A stretch of 64,000 bases of DNA from Deltaproteobacteria bacterium (GTDB lineage Bacteria > Desulfobacterota > Dissulfuribacteria > Dissulfuribacterales > DYLC01): the NCBI GenBank assembly GCA_028695735.1, contig JAQVIJ010000001.1, forward strand, positions 423,081 to 487,080. The letters run 5' to 3'. How positions within the stretch are numbered: position 1 is the stretch's first letter; every line of letters begins with the position of its first letter. This document shows, one piece after another, positions 1 to 9,397 of this stretch. The position numbers and the translations under genes are program-made. The notes below the pieces were generated by a model, which did no database searches, had not been told where the DNA came from, and saw nothing but the letters and a program-made list of their open reading frames with translations.

Positions 1-1233
1 GGCCTTGGTGGAGGCCACGCCGATCTCAGGGCCTGCATGGGTATAGATGGTATTCCCTGCCTCCCTGGAAATGGTGCTGCCCAGCACATTGCAGATGGCA
101 ATCATTCTTGCCCCTGCCTCCCTGGCCTTTCGCAAGCCAGCCAAGGTATCGGCGGTCTCGCCTGACTGGGAGATGGGGATCACCAAGGTCTTTTCATTGA
201 CAGGCATGGCTCTATAGCGGAATTCCGAGGCCAGCTCCACACGGGCTGGAATGCCAATCCACTCCTCGAACCAATAGGTAGCCGTGAGGCCTGCATGCCA
301 GGAGGTGCCGCAGGCCAGAAACAAAATGTTCTGAATGGATTTCAGGTCAGTTGCAGACAAGTTAAGCTCTGAAAGCACCACCTCGCCTGTGTCAGGGGCT
401 ATGCGGCCAGCCAGGGTGTTTAAGATGGCCTGCGGCTGTTCAAAGATCTCCTTGAGCATGAAATGGCGATAGCCCGCCTTCTCCGCCATGGAGATGTCCC
501 AGGTTATGGTCTGCACAGGCCGTTTGACCGTTTGGTGTGTGAGAAGGGAGTAAAACTCCATTTTATCGGCGGACAAGACCACCAGGTCATCGTCCTCCAG
601 AAATACCACCTGTCTTGTGTACGGCAAAAGCGCCGGAATGTCTGAGGCCAGAAACACCTCATTGGCTCCGATGCCTAGGACCAGGGGGCTTTGTTTGCGC
701 ACTGCCACCAGCCTGCCTGGCCAGTCTTGAGCCATCACCACCATGGCATAGGAGCCCTTTAGTTCGGCCACAGCCCTCTCTACAGCGGATTTGAGGTCAT
801 CTTTCAGGTATTTTTCCACCAGGTGTGCGATGACCTCGGTATCGGTTTCGGACTGAAAGACATGACCTTCTGCCTCCAGGCCCTGGCGCAGGGAACGGTG
901 ATTCTCGATGATGCCGTTGTGCACCACCACTATACGGCCGGTGCAATCCACATGGGGATGGGCATTTTGCTCTGTGGGCTCGCCGTGAGTAGCCCAACGG
1001 GTGTGGCCTATGCCCGTGCACAGACCATTGACTAAAGATGAGGGCTCAGCTTCATGCGCCACCAGTTCCACTAAATTGGAGAGCTTGCCAGGGGCCCTGC
1101 GGCGCTGAAGACCTGTCTCAGTCAGCCAGGCTATGCCAGCGGAGTCATATCCCCTGTACTCCAGCTTGCCCAGACCCTCCAACAAAACGGCTGTCACCGG
1201 CCTTTTACCTATATAACCAACTATTCCACACAT
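1..1233 (-). CDS. glmS: Glutamine--fructose-6-phosphate aminotransferase (isomerizing), C-terminus beyond window
   Basis: Reverse-strand translation from CAT at 1231-1233 gives MCGIVGYIGKRPVTAVLLEGLGKLEYRGYDSAG..., the class-II GATase N-terminus; SIS-domain sequence (ACGTSWHAG, SQSGETADT) follows. Open at the window edge. Confidence 0.95.
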   Translation of the reverse strand, partial: MCGIVGYIGKRPVTAVLLEGLGKLEYRGYDSAGIAWLTETGLQRRRAPGKLSNLVELVAHEAEPSSLVNGLCTGIGHTRWATHGEPTEQNAHPHVDCTGRIVVVHNGIIENHRSLRQGLEAEGHVFQSETDTEVIAHLVEKYLKDDLKSAVERAVAELKGSYAMVVMAQDWPGRLVAVRKQSPLVLGIGANEVFLASDIPALLPYTRQVVFLEDDDLVVLSADKMEFYSLLTHQTVKRPVQTITWDISMAEKAGYRHFMLKEIFEQPQAILNTLAGRIAPDTGEVVLSELNLSATDLKSIQNILFLACGTSWHAGLTATYWFEEWIGIPARVELASEFRYRAMPVNEKTLVIPISQSGETADTLAGLRKAREAGARMIAICNVLGSTISREAGNTIYTHAGPEIGVASTKA

Positions 1234-1245
1234 GTTTTGTGTCCA

Positions 1246-1560
1246 TCAGATGTTTTTTAGATATTCCTCCCACTCCATGGGCAGAAGGTACTTCTTTTTG
1301 TTGTTGCACTCCTTGCAGACAGGAACCAGATTGTTCTTGGTGCTTGTACCCCCTCGAACAAGGGGCACCACATGGTCCATAGTGAGGTTCTCTTTGCCCA
1401 CCTTTTTTCCGCAATAGTGGCAGATTCCTGAAGCGCACTTCTCCTGCCACCAGCGGCTTTTGCGCAGCTCCTTGGCCTTGAGCCTTTCTCTTTTAACGGC
1501 CTCGTCGCTTATAGATGAGAAAAACAGAATATCACTCATTACCGTCCAAATATACAACAC
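1246..1560 (-). CDS. HNH endonuclease family protein
   Basis: CHYCGKK...LTMDHVVPLVRGGTSTKNNLVPVCKECNNKK is a zinc-binding HNH motif; the real start may be the internal MSDI. Confidence 0.85.
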   Translation of the reverse strand: MLYIWTVMSDILFFSSISDEAVKRERLKAKELRKSRWWQEKCASGICHYCGKKVGKENLTMDHVVPLVRGGTSTKNNLVPVCKECNNKKKYLLPMEWEEYLKNI

Positions 1561-1563
1561 AAA

Positions 1564-1586
1564 GGGGCAGACACAAGGCCTGCCCC
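1564..1586. repeat. REP-like hairpin GGGGCAG...CTGCCCC
   Basis: Inverted repeat between two minus-strand genes; related sequence at 33994-34019. Confidence 0.5.
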
Positions 1587-1615
1587 CTAAAGACTAAAGT
1601 ATATCTTCAGTTTCT

Positions 1616-2821
1616 CTAAAACAGCGTTCCGTTTTTAAGGGATATGACGATGCCCAGGCCGGCCACCACCAAAAACCATACCACCGGCAGGGCCGTGGCC
1701 AACTTGGCCAGGCCTTCATTGTTGGACTCCTTGCCGTTTTTGGCCACCTGTACCGCCACCAAAATGGGATAGGCCATGACAACGATTCCCATTACAAATG
1801 TGCCCAAGAACAAGACTGTGCTGCCCCAGTCCAGAGAGAGCTTGTAGTCAAAGATGTTGTAACCAACCTTGCCTGTATAGGTCATGCGCAGGGCCTCACG
1901 GGCATAAGACATCAAAAAGATGCTCAAAAAGGCGATTAGGGCGGCAACAGGCGCATTTTTTATGGGATTTGCACGAGCCGTCATCAAAAAGAGAAAGAAT
2001 GCGGCACCCATGCCTGCGCCCACCAAAAAGAACGGATTTTTATAAAAGGCAAACTCCATGGGCACCGAAAACAGCCACCAAAGACCGATGGCAATCTGGG
2101 CCGCCGTGGCATACAGGGCCAGGTTGGCGCCTAAGGTAGCGGTCTCCTGAAGATATGCCCTGTCGTAGTCCTTTCTGCCATTAAAAAACCAGGCATAGAG
2201 CATGAGATATACACCTGCCATGGCGATGGAAGGGGCAATAAAGTGCAGAAAACGATGCCACTCAAAGGCATACAAACCCTTACCCGAGGCGTTCACCTCC
2301 TGGCCTGATATGAGCCAGGTCTTCCACATCTGGGGCAAGAGCTGCTCCACTGACAGGGCGTGTATCACCGCTGCTGCGGCCAAAAGCGCAACAAGTGCAA
2401 GCACCGCCCAGCCCGATGCACCAGGGGCCTTGTCACTTCCCGAGAGATAAAAGACATAAGAGGCAGTAAAGGCCACGGCCAGAATGAGCAGAAATGCCAT
2501 GGCCCAGTAGGCGGACATGGAGTTGGCTGTGTACCAGAATGGGTCATAGATCACCTGCACAAAGAGCAGAGGCGCCACACCCAGCACCATGGCCAAAGAG
2601 GCATTTATGGTGGAGCCGCGGGCCAGGGCCTTGCTCAGGCGCAGGCTGTTGGGCGTGGCCTTGATGCGGGCCCAGATGGAGACCACCACACCACCCAGCA
2701 GGAAATTTACAAACATGATGTGCAATGCAAAGGTCAAGACCAGAAAGAATTGAAACACCACTGGATAGAACGGCACTCCGCTTGCGTCTCTCATGGCATT
2801 TAGATAGTTGGTTAATTCCAT
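1616..2821 (-). CDS. Multi-pass membrane protein, cytochrome bd oxidase subunit I-like partner
   Basis: 401 aa, many TM segments, directly downstream of the bd-like/cytochrome c gene; conserved-looking His in TM segments. Confidence 0.65.
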   Translation of the reverse strand: MELTNYLNAMRDASGVPFYPVVFQFFLVLTFALHIMFVNFLLGGVVVSIWARIKATPNSLRLSKALARGSTINASLAMVLGVAPLLFVQVIYDPFWYTANSMSAYWAMAFLLILAVAFTASYVFYLSGSDKAPGASGWAVLALVALLAAAAVIHALSVEQLLPQMWKTWLISGQEVNASGKGLYAFEWHRFLHFIAPSIAMAGVYLMLYAWFFNGRKDYDRAYLQETATLGANLALYATAAQIAIGLWWLFSVPMEFAFYKNPFFLVGAGMGAAFFLFLMTARANPIKNAPVAALIAFLSIFLMSYAREALRMTYTGKVGYNIFDYKLSLDWGSTVLFLGTFVMGIVVMAYPILVAVQVAKNGKESNNEGLAKLATALPVVWFLVVAGLGIVISLKNGTLF

Positions 2822-2835
2822 AGCTCGCTCCTTTA

Positions 2836-4161
2836 CTATTTTTGCATTTTTGAGGCCAAAAAGGCCGCAACTGCCTGTTTTTCTTCCTCAGAGCCCAAAA
2901 ACGGCGGCATATAGGCATAACCCTCCATGGCATCCATCCAGCCTGCTATATCGTCCTTGGAGGTCATGCCCAATCGAGTAAAGAGGCCGGGAAGGGCACG
3001 CATTTTGCCATCTGCATCAAAGGTGTGACAGTTACCGCACTGGTGCCTGGCGATGATGTGGCCCACTGCCTTTTCATTTTCAGGCGTGATGGTGCGCAGT
3101 CCATCGGGCACGAAGTAGATGTGGGCAAGAAAACCATCCTTAAACAACTCCTTTTCGGATTTTATGGCCTTGGCAGGTACATCCGCTGCTATGATCTGAT
3201 TGCCATACATGAACTGGCTGATGATGTAGGGCCTTCTGACCCCCTCTCTAAAGCCCTCACCGGCACCGATACCCAAAAACAGCACTACGAGCATGAGAAT
3301 GCCCAGGGTCTTTCCGGCCAATTGAGGCCTTAAAAGCCCGGCTACGAGCATGTAGAGAAACACCAGTGCATAGCACACCACGGCTGCATAGAGCATGTTC
3401 TTGAGATAGGGCAGGCCACCTGAAAGCCCCAGGCCCTTGGCGGCATCAGGCATTTTGTAGAGAAACCAGGCGCTGAAGATGCCGCCGAACACCATGCCTG
3501 CCATACCCCAGATGGAGGCGGAGCGAATCACATCGTTTCTGTCCTTTTCATTCTCCATGCCGCTTGCGGAGATTATGGCATACAATCCGGCTATGCCCAG
3601 CATCAAGGCGGTGCGGCTAAAGAGCTGCGGCCAGTATGTGGAATTGAAGAAGCCGTCAAAGAAGCCGCCTGTGCGAATCCAGGAATCTGATGAGAGCATA
3701 AAGGCCAGAATGCCTGTGATGATGACCATGCTGATCCAGGCGCTCCAGGCATAGATCCAGCCGATGCGCATGTGAGTCTTGGGGCTCACCTTGTCCAGTG
3801 TGTAATAGTAGATGTAGATGGTTACGATCTCCAGAATGAAGAAGACCCATTCCGTAGCCCAGCCCCAGACATAGTTGTGTATCAGGGCGGAGATGGAGCG
3901 AGGGCTGGCCACCGTAGCCGCAAACCAGATACCCACGCCTGTAAGGGAGCCGTACACAAAACAGAAGATCAGAATCATCAGGGTGTATCGCTTGATGAAG
4001 TCCAGAAGCCCGGGTCTGTTTTCCTTCAATGCCTTGCGCTCGATAAATACATTGAACCAGAACGCACCGGTGGCCAAGTGGCTTGGCAGGATGTGAAAGG
4101 TGGCGATGAGGGCGATGAAGATGCCCGATGTCCAGACAGGCACTTCCCAAAATGGATACAT
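2836..4161 (-). CDS. Cytochrome bd-type oxidase subunit I-like protein with C-terminal cytochrome c (CxxCH) domain
   Basis: CydA-like pattern ([46 protein letters not shown]); C-terminal [22 protein letters not shown] haem-c site. Confidence 0.8.
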   Translation of the reverse strand: MYPFWEVPVWTSGIFIALIATFHILPSHLATGAFWFNVFIERKALKENRPGLLDFIKRYTLMILIFCFVYGSLTGVGIWFAATVASPRSISALIHNYVWGWATEWVFFILEIVTIYIYYYTLDKVSPKTHMRIGWIYAWSAWISMVIITGILAFMLSSDSWIRTGGFFDGFFNSTYWPQLFSRTALMLGIAGLYAIISASGMENEKDRNDVIRSASIWGMAGMVFGGIFSAWFLYKMPDAAKGLGLSGGLPYLKNMLYAAVVCYALVFLYMLVAGLLRPQLAGKTLGILMLVVLFLGIGAGEGFREGVRRPYIISQFMYGNQIIAADVPAKAIKSEKELFKDGFLAHIYFVPDGLRTITPENEKAVGHIIARHQCGNCHTFDADGKMRALPGLFTRLGMTSKDDIAGWMDAMEGYAYMPPFLGSEEEKQAVAAFLASKMQK

Positions 4162-4222
4162 AATGACCTCCTTTTATTGGAATAGCGGCATGTAGGCCGA
4201 AAATACCATGAAAAACCGCATG

Positions 4223-4417
4223 TTAGCCCAAAAATGGCTCCAAGAGTATCTTGTGATGCTCTAAATCGATTTTGACGATGCGAGCGGCCACCTTTTTGGT
4301 GGGCGCCAGAAAGCCTCTCATGGATATGCCGTCTTCATGCACATCCATGTATAACACATCCCTCATTATTTCCTGTTCCTCTCCATCTTTCAACAGATAG
4401 GCGTGTGTCTGGCACAT
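4223..4417 (-). CDS. cooT: CooT family nickel-binding protein
   Basis: MCQTHAYLLKDGEEQEIMRDVLYMDVHEDGISMRGFLAPTKKVAARIVKIDLEHHKILLEP matches the small CooT-like family; AAGGAGG upstream of the ATG at 4417. Confidence 0.75.
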   Translation of the reverse strand: MCQTHAYLLKDGEEQEIMRDVLYMDVHEDGISMRGFLAPTKKVAARIVKIDLEHHKILLEPFLG

Positions 4418-5483
4418 CTTGTCCTCCTTTTGCATATAATTGACCGCAGGCGGCCGCTATATCCTGGCCCTTGCTCTTGCGGATAATGGCCGTAAAGCCG
4501 GCATTTACCAGAATTGCCTGAAACTCCAGGACATTCTGCAAGGAAGGGGCATTGAATGGAATGCCTTCACTGGAATTAAATGGAATCAGATTGATCTTGC
4601 TTGGAATGTTGGAAAGTAGCCTGACCAGGCGCCTGGCGTCAGCAGGCGAGTCGTTCACATCTGCCAGGAGCAGGTATTCAAAGGTTATGCGCCTTCTCTT
4701 GGGCAAGGGATAGGCCTTGCAGGCGGAAAGCAGTGTGGCAATTGAATACCGTCGATTGATGGGCATGAGACGGTCTCTCACCTCGTCCGTGGTGGCGTGC
4801 AGAGAGATGGCCAGACCGGTCGCTGTCTTTGAGCCGAATTCCAGCATCTCCGGCACCAGACCGCAGGTGGAAACAGTGATGCGGCGGCTGGAAAAATTCA
4901 GACCCATATCGTCGCAGAGTATGTTCAGGCTGGTGAGCAGGTTGCCCAAATTGGCCAAGGGCTCACCCATGCCCATAAACACCAGATTGCGGGGCCGTTT
5001 ATGCGCCTCCACCAGGCCATGAACAGCCAAAACCTGGCCTGCTATCTCCGAGGGCAGAAGATTGCGCTTAAAACCCATGCGGGCCGTGTGGCAAAAGCTA
5101 CAGCCCATGGCGCACCCCACTTGACTGGAGAGACACAGGGTGTAGTGGTCTTCCTCTGGAATCAAGACCGACTCGATGGCCAGGCCGTCTGAGAGCAGAA
5201 AACCGAATTTTTCAGTGCCGTCCTGCGAGACCTGTCTCTTGTGCAGTTGCAGACTGTATATCTGGCCCCTTTCTGCAAAGAGCTGCCTGGTTGCCCTGGA
5301 GAGGTCAGTGGCCTGCTCCATATTTGCAAACCCTGGCCGCCACAGCCAGCGAAAGAGCTGCCTACCGCGAAAGCTGGAAAGACCCACAGAGACCGCTAAG
5401 CATTCCAGTTCCTCTCTGGTGAGAGAGCGGTAGTCCAATGGCATGTCTTTGGAGTACATGGCTATCAATCTTTCGGAGTTCAT
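4335..5483 (-). CDS. rlmN: Dual-specificity 23S rRNA/tRNA adenine C2 methyltransferase (radical SAM)
   Basis: SSQVGCAMGCSFCHTARMGFKRNL radical SAM motif; GQDIAAACGQL near C-terminus. Start MNSERLIAMYSKD forms an ATGA overlap with the upstream pfk stop. Confidence 0.93.
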   Translation of the reverse strand: MNSERLIAMYSKDMPLDYRSLTREELECLAVSVGLSSFRGRQLFRWLWRPGFANMEQATDLSRATRQLFAERGQIYSLQLHKRQVSQDGTEKFGFLLSDGLAIESVLIPEEDHYTLCLSSQVGCAMGCSFCHTARMGFKRNLLPSEIAGQVLAVHGLVEAHKRPRNLVFMGMGEPLANLGNLLTSLNILCDDMGLNFSSRRITVSTCGLVPEMLEFGSKTATGLAISLHATTDEVRDRLMPINRRYSIATLLSACKAYPLPKRRRITFEYLLLADVNDSPADARRLVRLLSNIPSKINLIPFNSSEGIPFNAPSLQNVLEFQAILVNAGFTAIIRKSKGQDIAAACGQLYAKGGQDVPDTRLSVERWRGTGNNEGCVIHGCA

Positions 5484-6853
5484 GTGTTCTTTAGACTGGA
5501 CTGGCCTGTGGCCTCCAGCACGCTCAGCCAGAAGCGGCTGGAGGTGTTCACCTGTTTTCTCCGCTTGATGGCCTCTTTTATGGGGACATGGACATATCGG
5601 TCGTTCCAGCGGCTCACCATCAGGCCTGTCTTGCCTGCCATGGCCGCATGCACGGCATTCTGGCCTAAATTGGCGCAATAGAGGCGATCATAGACATTGG
5701 CAGGCACGCTTCTCACCAGATAACTGGGGTCTATGTAGCGTATCACCATCTCCATGCCGATCTTCTTAAAGTATTCCTTAAAGGTATCCCGCAAAAACAG
5801 GCCGATGTCCCCAAGTTTTATATTGCCCGAGGCATCCCTGCTGATCTTGTCGCCTGTTACGTATTTCTGGCCTGCACCTTCTGCAACCAATATAACGGCA
5901 TGTGAACGCTGGCGCAATCTGCGCTCCACTGCCTTTAACAGGCCGTTTCCCCCTTCTAAATCAAAATCGCTTTCAGGAATCAGGCAGAAATTCACCTCTC
6001 TCAGGGCATGTGTGGCGGCAGCGGCTATGAAACCGGAGTGCCTGCCCATGACCTTTACCAGCCCGATGCAGTTGGGTGCGCCTACGGCCTCTGTATGTGC
6101 GCAGCGAATGGCATCACAGGCCATCTCTACAGCCGTCTCAAAGCCAAAGGTCTTGGAGACCAGATAGATGTCGTTGTCGATGGTCTTGGGAATGGTCACT
6201 ATGGCTATCTTGAGTGCCCGTTTTTCGATCTCCCTCTGAATGTCCACAGCCGCCCGGAATGTGCCGTCTCCGCCTATCATGAAGAGGATGTTGATATTCA
6301 TGCGCACCATGGCATCCACTATCTCTTCCACGGGCTGATTGCCACGGGATGACCCTAGAATCGTGCCGCCGTATTCATGGATGCGGTCCACAGCGGCAGG
6401 TGTGAGCTCCATGATGGGCAACTCATAGCTGGGTATAAAGCCCCGCAGGCCATAACGAATGCCCACAGCAGAGGAAATGCCGTAGCCATAGTTGAGGGTG
6501 AGGACGATGGAGCGAATGACATCGTTGATCCCCGGGCATAGACCGCCGCAGGTCACGATGGCGCACCGGGTCTTAGTGGGATCAAAATACAAAAATTGTC
6601 GAGGTCCTGCCAATTCAAAGGACTTGGCCAAGCCGGTCCTCTGCCAGTGTTCCACTGCGGCATAAGAGGCCCGAAGCAGTACTCGGCTCTCATCCGTGAC
6701 AAAGCAGGTCATGGCCCTTTTCATAAGGGGTGATTCGATGCGGGCATCTCCCAGTGTCTTGATAGTGGTGTCTATCTCGTCTTCGTCGGCAATCTCATCT
6801 ATGATGTCGGACATGGCCCATGGAGTTGGACAGGAGAGGTATTCGTCGGGCAT
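5480..6853 (-). CDS. pfkA: 6-phosphofructokinase (PPi-PFK-like subgroup, ATP-type GGDGT)
   Basis: TCGGLCPGIND, MIGGDGTFRAA, IPKTIDND, MGRHSGFIA motifs. Confidence 0.9.
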   Translation of the reverse strand: MPDEYLSCPTPWAMSDIIDEIADEDEIDTTIKTLGDARIESPLMKRAMTCFVTDESRVLLRASYAAVEHWQRTGLAKSFELAGPRQFLYFDPTKTRCAIVTCGGLCPGINDVIRSIVLTLNYGYGISSAVGIRYGLRGFIPSYELPIMELTPAAVDRIHEYGGTILGSSRGNQPVEEIVDAMVRMNINILFMIGGDGTFRAAVDIQREIEKRALKIAIVTIPKTIDNDIYLVSKTFGFETAVEMACDAIRCAHTEAVGAPNCIGLVKVMGRHSGFIAAAATHALREVNFCLIPESDFDLEGGNGLLKAVERRLRQRSHAVILVAEGAGQKYVTGDKISRDASGNIKLGDIGLFLRDTFKEYFKKIGMEMVIRYIDPSYLVRSVPANVYDRLYCANLGQNAVHAAMAGKTGLMVSRWNDRYVHVPIKEAIKRRKQVNTSSRFWLSVLEATGQSSLKNT

Positions 6854-6906
6854 AAAATCCTCCTTGAGAATAATGTTGAAAGGAATTACTTTGAGAGCGT
6901 GAAGTA

Positions 6907-6936
6907 GGTAGGGGCGACCGGCCGGTCGCCCCTACC
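6907..6936. repeat. Perfect palindromic repeat GGTAGGGGCGACCGGCCGGTCGCCCCTACC
   Basis: 30-bp perfect palindrome, core repeated at 43614-43649. Confidence 0.9.
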
Positions 6937-7079
6937 GCATATTTGATGAGTAATAAAACACATATCAGCTGAGAAAGCTATAATCTACATAACCCCCTAT
7001 TCGATCATTAGTTTCTTTGTTGAGCGGAATGCGTTGTGGCAGGGGGTTTGGTTTTTTACATTAAATTACGGAATTTGGA

Positions 7080-7904
7080 ATGAATAACAACCAGATACAT
7101 GACCATGAAGGGACGCCAGCAGTAATCGGCGTCTTTGATTCAGGTGTAGGCGGACTGACGGTGGTAAAAGAGCTTCGAAGGCTCATGCCTCATCAGCCCA
7201 TCATATACTTTGGAGACACCGCACGCACGCCCTACGGCACAAAAGGGCCTGAAACCATTACCAGATATGCCGAAGAGGACAGCCGCTTTCTTTTACAGCA
7301 GGGGGCCAAGATCCTGGTGATTGCATGCCACAGCGCCGCCAGCGTTGCAGCTGAGCACATCAAAAAGACCTTTGATGCCCCCCTTTTCGAGGTGATCACG
7401 CCCTCCATAGAGCAGGCATTGGCCTTTACAAAAAACAAAAAGATCGGCCTGATCGGCACTCGCGCCACCATAGGAAGCAGGGTCTATGAGGCCAAGATCG
7501 GGGCTATCGACTCAGAGATACAGGTCATCGATCAGGCCTGTCCTTTACTGGTGCCATTGGTGGAGGAGGGCTGGTTCAAGCGCCGTGAAACGCGCATGAT
7601 CGTCAAAAAGTATCTGCGGCCTCTGAAAGAACGGCATGTGGATACTCTGATACTTGGCTGCACGCATTACCCCTTGTTAAAGCCCGTCATTCAGGAAAAG
7701 ATCGGCAAACGGGTCACGCTGATAGACCCGTCCCATGAGGTGGCACGCGCTGTGCATACCTATTTGCTGAAAACAGGAGGTCTGGCAGGCGGCCCTACCA
7801 GTGTCGCCAACCGTTATTTCTTATCCGACCTGCACCAGACCAATCAGCGAATCGTGCAGACCTTTTTGGGTGAACGGATACAAATCGAACAGGGCGGGCC
7901 TTAA
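7080..7904 (+). CDS. murI: Glutamate racemase
   Basis: IGVFDSGVGGLTVVKELRRLMP..., ACHSAAS, LGCTHYPLL motifs. Confidence 0.95.
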   Translation: MNNNQIHDHEGTPAVIGVFDSGVGGLTVVKELRRLMPHQPIIYFGDTARTPYGTKGPETITRYAEEDSRFLLQQGAKILVIACHSAASVAAEHIKKTFDAPLFEVITPSIEQALAFTKNKKIGLIGTRATIGSRVYEAKIGAIDSEIQVIDQACPLLVPLVEEGWFKRRETRMIVKKYLRPLKERHVDTLILGCTHYPLLKPVIQEKIGKRVTLIDPSHEVARAVHTYLLKTGGLAGGPTSVANRYFLSDLHQTNQRIVQTFLGERIQIEQGGP

Positions 7905-7971
7905 GCCCATGCACGATCTGCTTTTGATTCTGGGCGTCTTAATGCGCCAAAATTTAGGAAATGGAGGCAAT

Positions 7972-8709
7972 ATGAAACACGATAAAGTGATGGCCTGCTG
8001 TCTGGCCGGTATATTGGCAGCGAGCGGCTTAACTGGCTGTTCCACCTATGAAAACCGGGTTGCACCCATACCCCTGCCCTCTGCACAGCGAGACCATGTG
8101 GAGGTAGATGGCGTCTTGATCTCAGCCAGGGCATACTTAAACGAAAAGGAGGCCAAGGAGGCCTTTGGCTTTGATGCACGTGGTGCAGGCATTTTGCCTG
8201 TTCAGTTGGTGTTGGACAACCGTTCAGGCCAGGAGGTCACCATAACTCCAAATCAGACCTTTTTGATAGACACATTGGGGCAGGCCTGGCCATTGCTTCA
8301 GTCTCAACAGCTCTATGACAGGGTGGGAAAACATGTGGACATAGCTGAAACAGGCAAGGGCAGCCTTAAGCCTGCTGTCTTGGCAGGCGCGGCAGGTGTC
8401 CTGGCAGGCCTGGCCATTGGAGTGGTCTCTGGCAGGAATGTGGGCAGCGCAGCAGGCACAGGGGCCGTAATAGGTGCCACAGCAGGGGCCATAGCAGGCG
8501 GGGCCACCAGCAGGGCAGAGCTGGATGAAAGGCTTCGCCAGGACCTCTCTCAAAAGACACTGAAAAACAGGTCCATCAAGCAGGGAGACCTGGCCTATGG
8601 TGCCCTGTTTTTTCCTGGTTTTGCTGAGGAGATTCAGGGTATCGTAGCCATAAGGCTCTCTTTGCACATCGGGCCTCATGACCGGATAGTGGAAGTGCCA
8701 TTGCGCTGA
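7972..8709 (+). CDS. Lipoprotein with glycine-zipper segment
   Basis: MKHDKVMACCLAGILAASGLTGC lipobox; G/A-rich segment GAAGVLAGLAIGVVSGRNVGSAAGTGAVIGATAGAIAGG. GGAGG upstream of the ATG at 7972. Confidence 0.75.
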   Translation: MKHDKVMACCLAGILAASGLTGCSTYENRVAPIPLPSAQRDHVEVDGVLISARAYLNEKEAKEAFGFDARGAGILPVQLVLDNRSGQEVTITPNQTFLIDTLGQAWPLLQSQQLYDRVGKHVDIAETGKGSLKPAVLAGAAGVLAGLAIGVVSGRNVGSAAGTGAVIGATAGAIAGGATSRAELDERLRQDLSQKTLKNRSIKQGDLAYGALFFPGFAEEIQGIVAIRLSLHIGPHDRIVEVPLR

Positions 8710-8712
8710 TAA

Positions 8713-9321
8713 ATGATCGCATACATTACAGCGGCCCTGATCTTCGGCGCATCAGGCGGATTGAGCCCAGGGCCGCTCAGCGTCATAGTCATTCACGAGA
8801 CCTTGACTCGCGGGTTTCGAGCCGGTGTGCTGGTTGCCCTGTCTCCGCTCTTTACGGATGTACCCATCATGTGTGCGGCAGTCATGCTTTTTTCCAGACT
8901 TCAGGACACCACCTGGCTACAGATAGGGCTGGGCGTCATCGGCGGCCTTTATCTACTGCGGTTGGGCTATAAAAGCCTGATTGTAACCCGTGTGCCCATG
9001 CCAAAGGCCCCTGATGTGCGGTTGGGTCCCCTACTGACCGGCATCAAAATGAACTTCTTGAACCCCAACCCCTATCTGTTTTGGTTTACCGTGGCCGGCC
9101 CATATCTCATTTCAGGCACTCTTTCGACAAATCTTGCCTTTCTTGCGACATTTTTGTCCGTTCTCATCAGTATAAAGGTCTCCATTGCCTACGGTGTCTC
9201 CCGTTTTCGCAGTTTCCTGCACGGCAGGACCTACGACCTGATCATGAAGGCCCTGGCCCTTTGTCTTTTGGGTTACGGAGCGGCCTTTTTGTTCAAGTCA
9301 TGCAGGCTCATACTCCGGTAA
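8713..9321 (+). CDS. LysE family translocator
   Basis: GASGGLSPGPLSVIVIHETLTRGFRAGVLVALSPLFTDVP LysE/RhtB N-terminus. Confidence 0.85.
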   Translation: MIAYITAALIFGASGGLSPGPLSVIVIHETLTRGFRAGVLVALSPLFTDVPIMCAAVMLFSRLQDTTWLQIGLGVIGGLYLLRLGYKSLIVTRVPMPKAPDVRLGPLLTGIKMNFLNPNPYLFWFTVAGPYLISGTLSTNLAFLATFLSVLISIKVSIAYGVSRFRSFLHGRTYDLIMKALALCLLGYGAAFLFKSCRLILR

Positions 9322-9336
9322 CTCCATCTTCTTCCC

Positions 9337-9365
9337 TTGACATGACCAAGGCAATGTACCATACT
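9337..9365 (+). promoter_or_regulatory. Sigma-70-like promoter upstream of trpS (TTGACA-N17-CATACT)
   Basis: -35 TTGACA 9337-9342, 17-bp spacer, -10 CATACT 9360-9365; ORF starts at 9398. Confidence 0.55.
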
Positions 9366-9397
9366 TCTTCGATAATTTTTTGTAAGCGAGGATTAGA

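Noticed and set aside
1234-1245. glmS ribozyme or riboswitch
   Set aside because: Only 12 bp separate the HNH stop from the glmS start; no room for the ribozyme.
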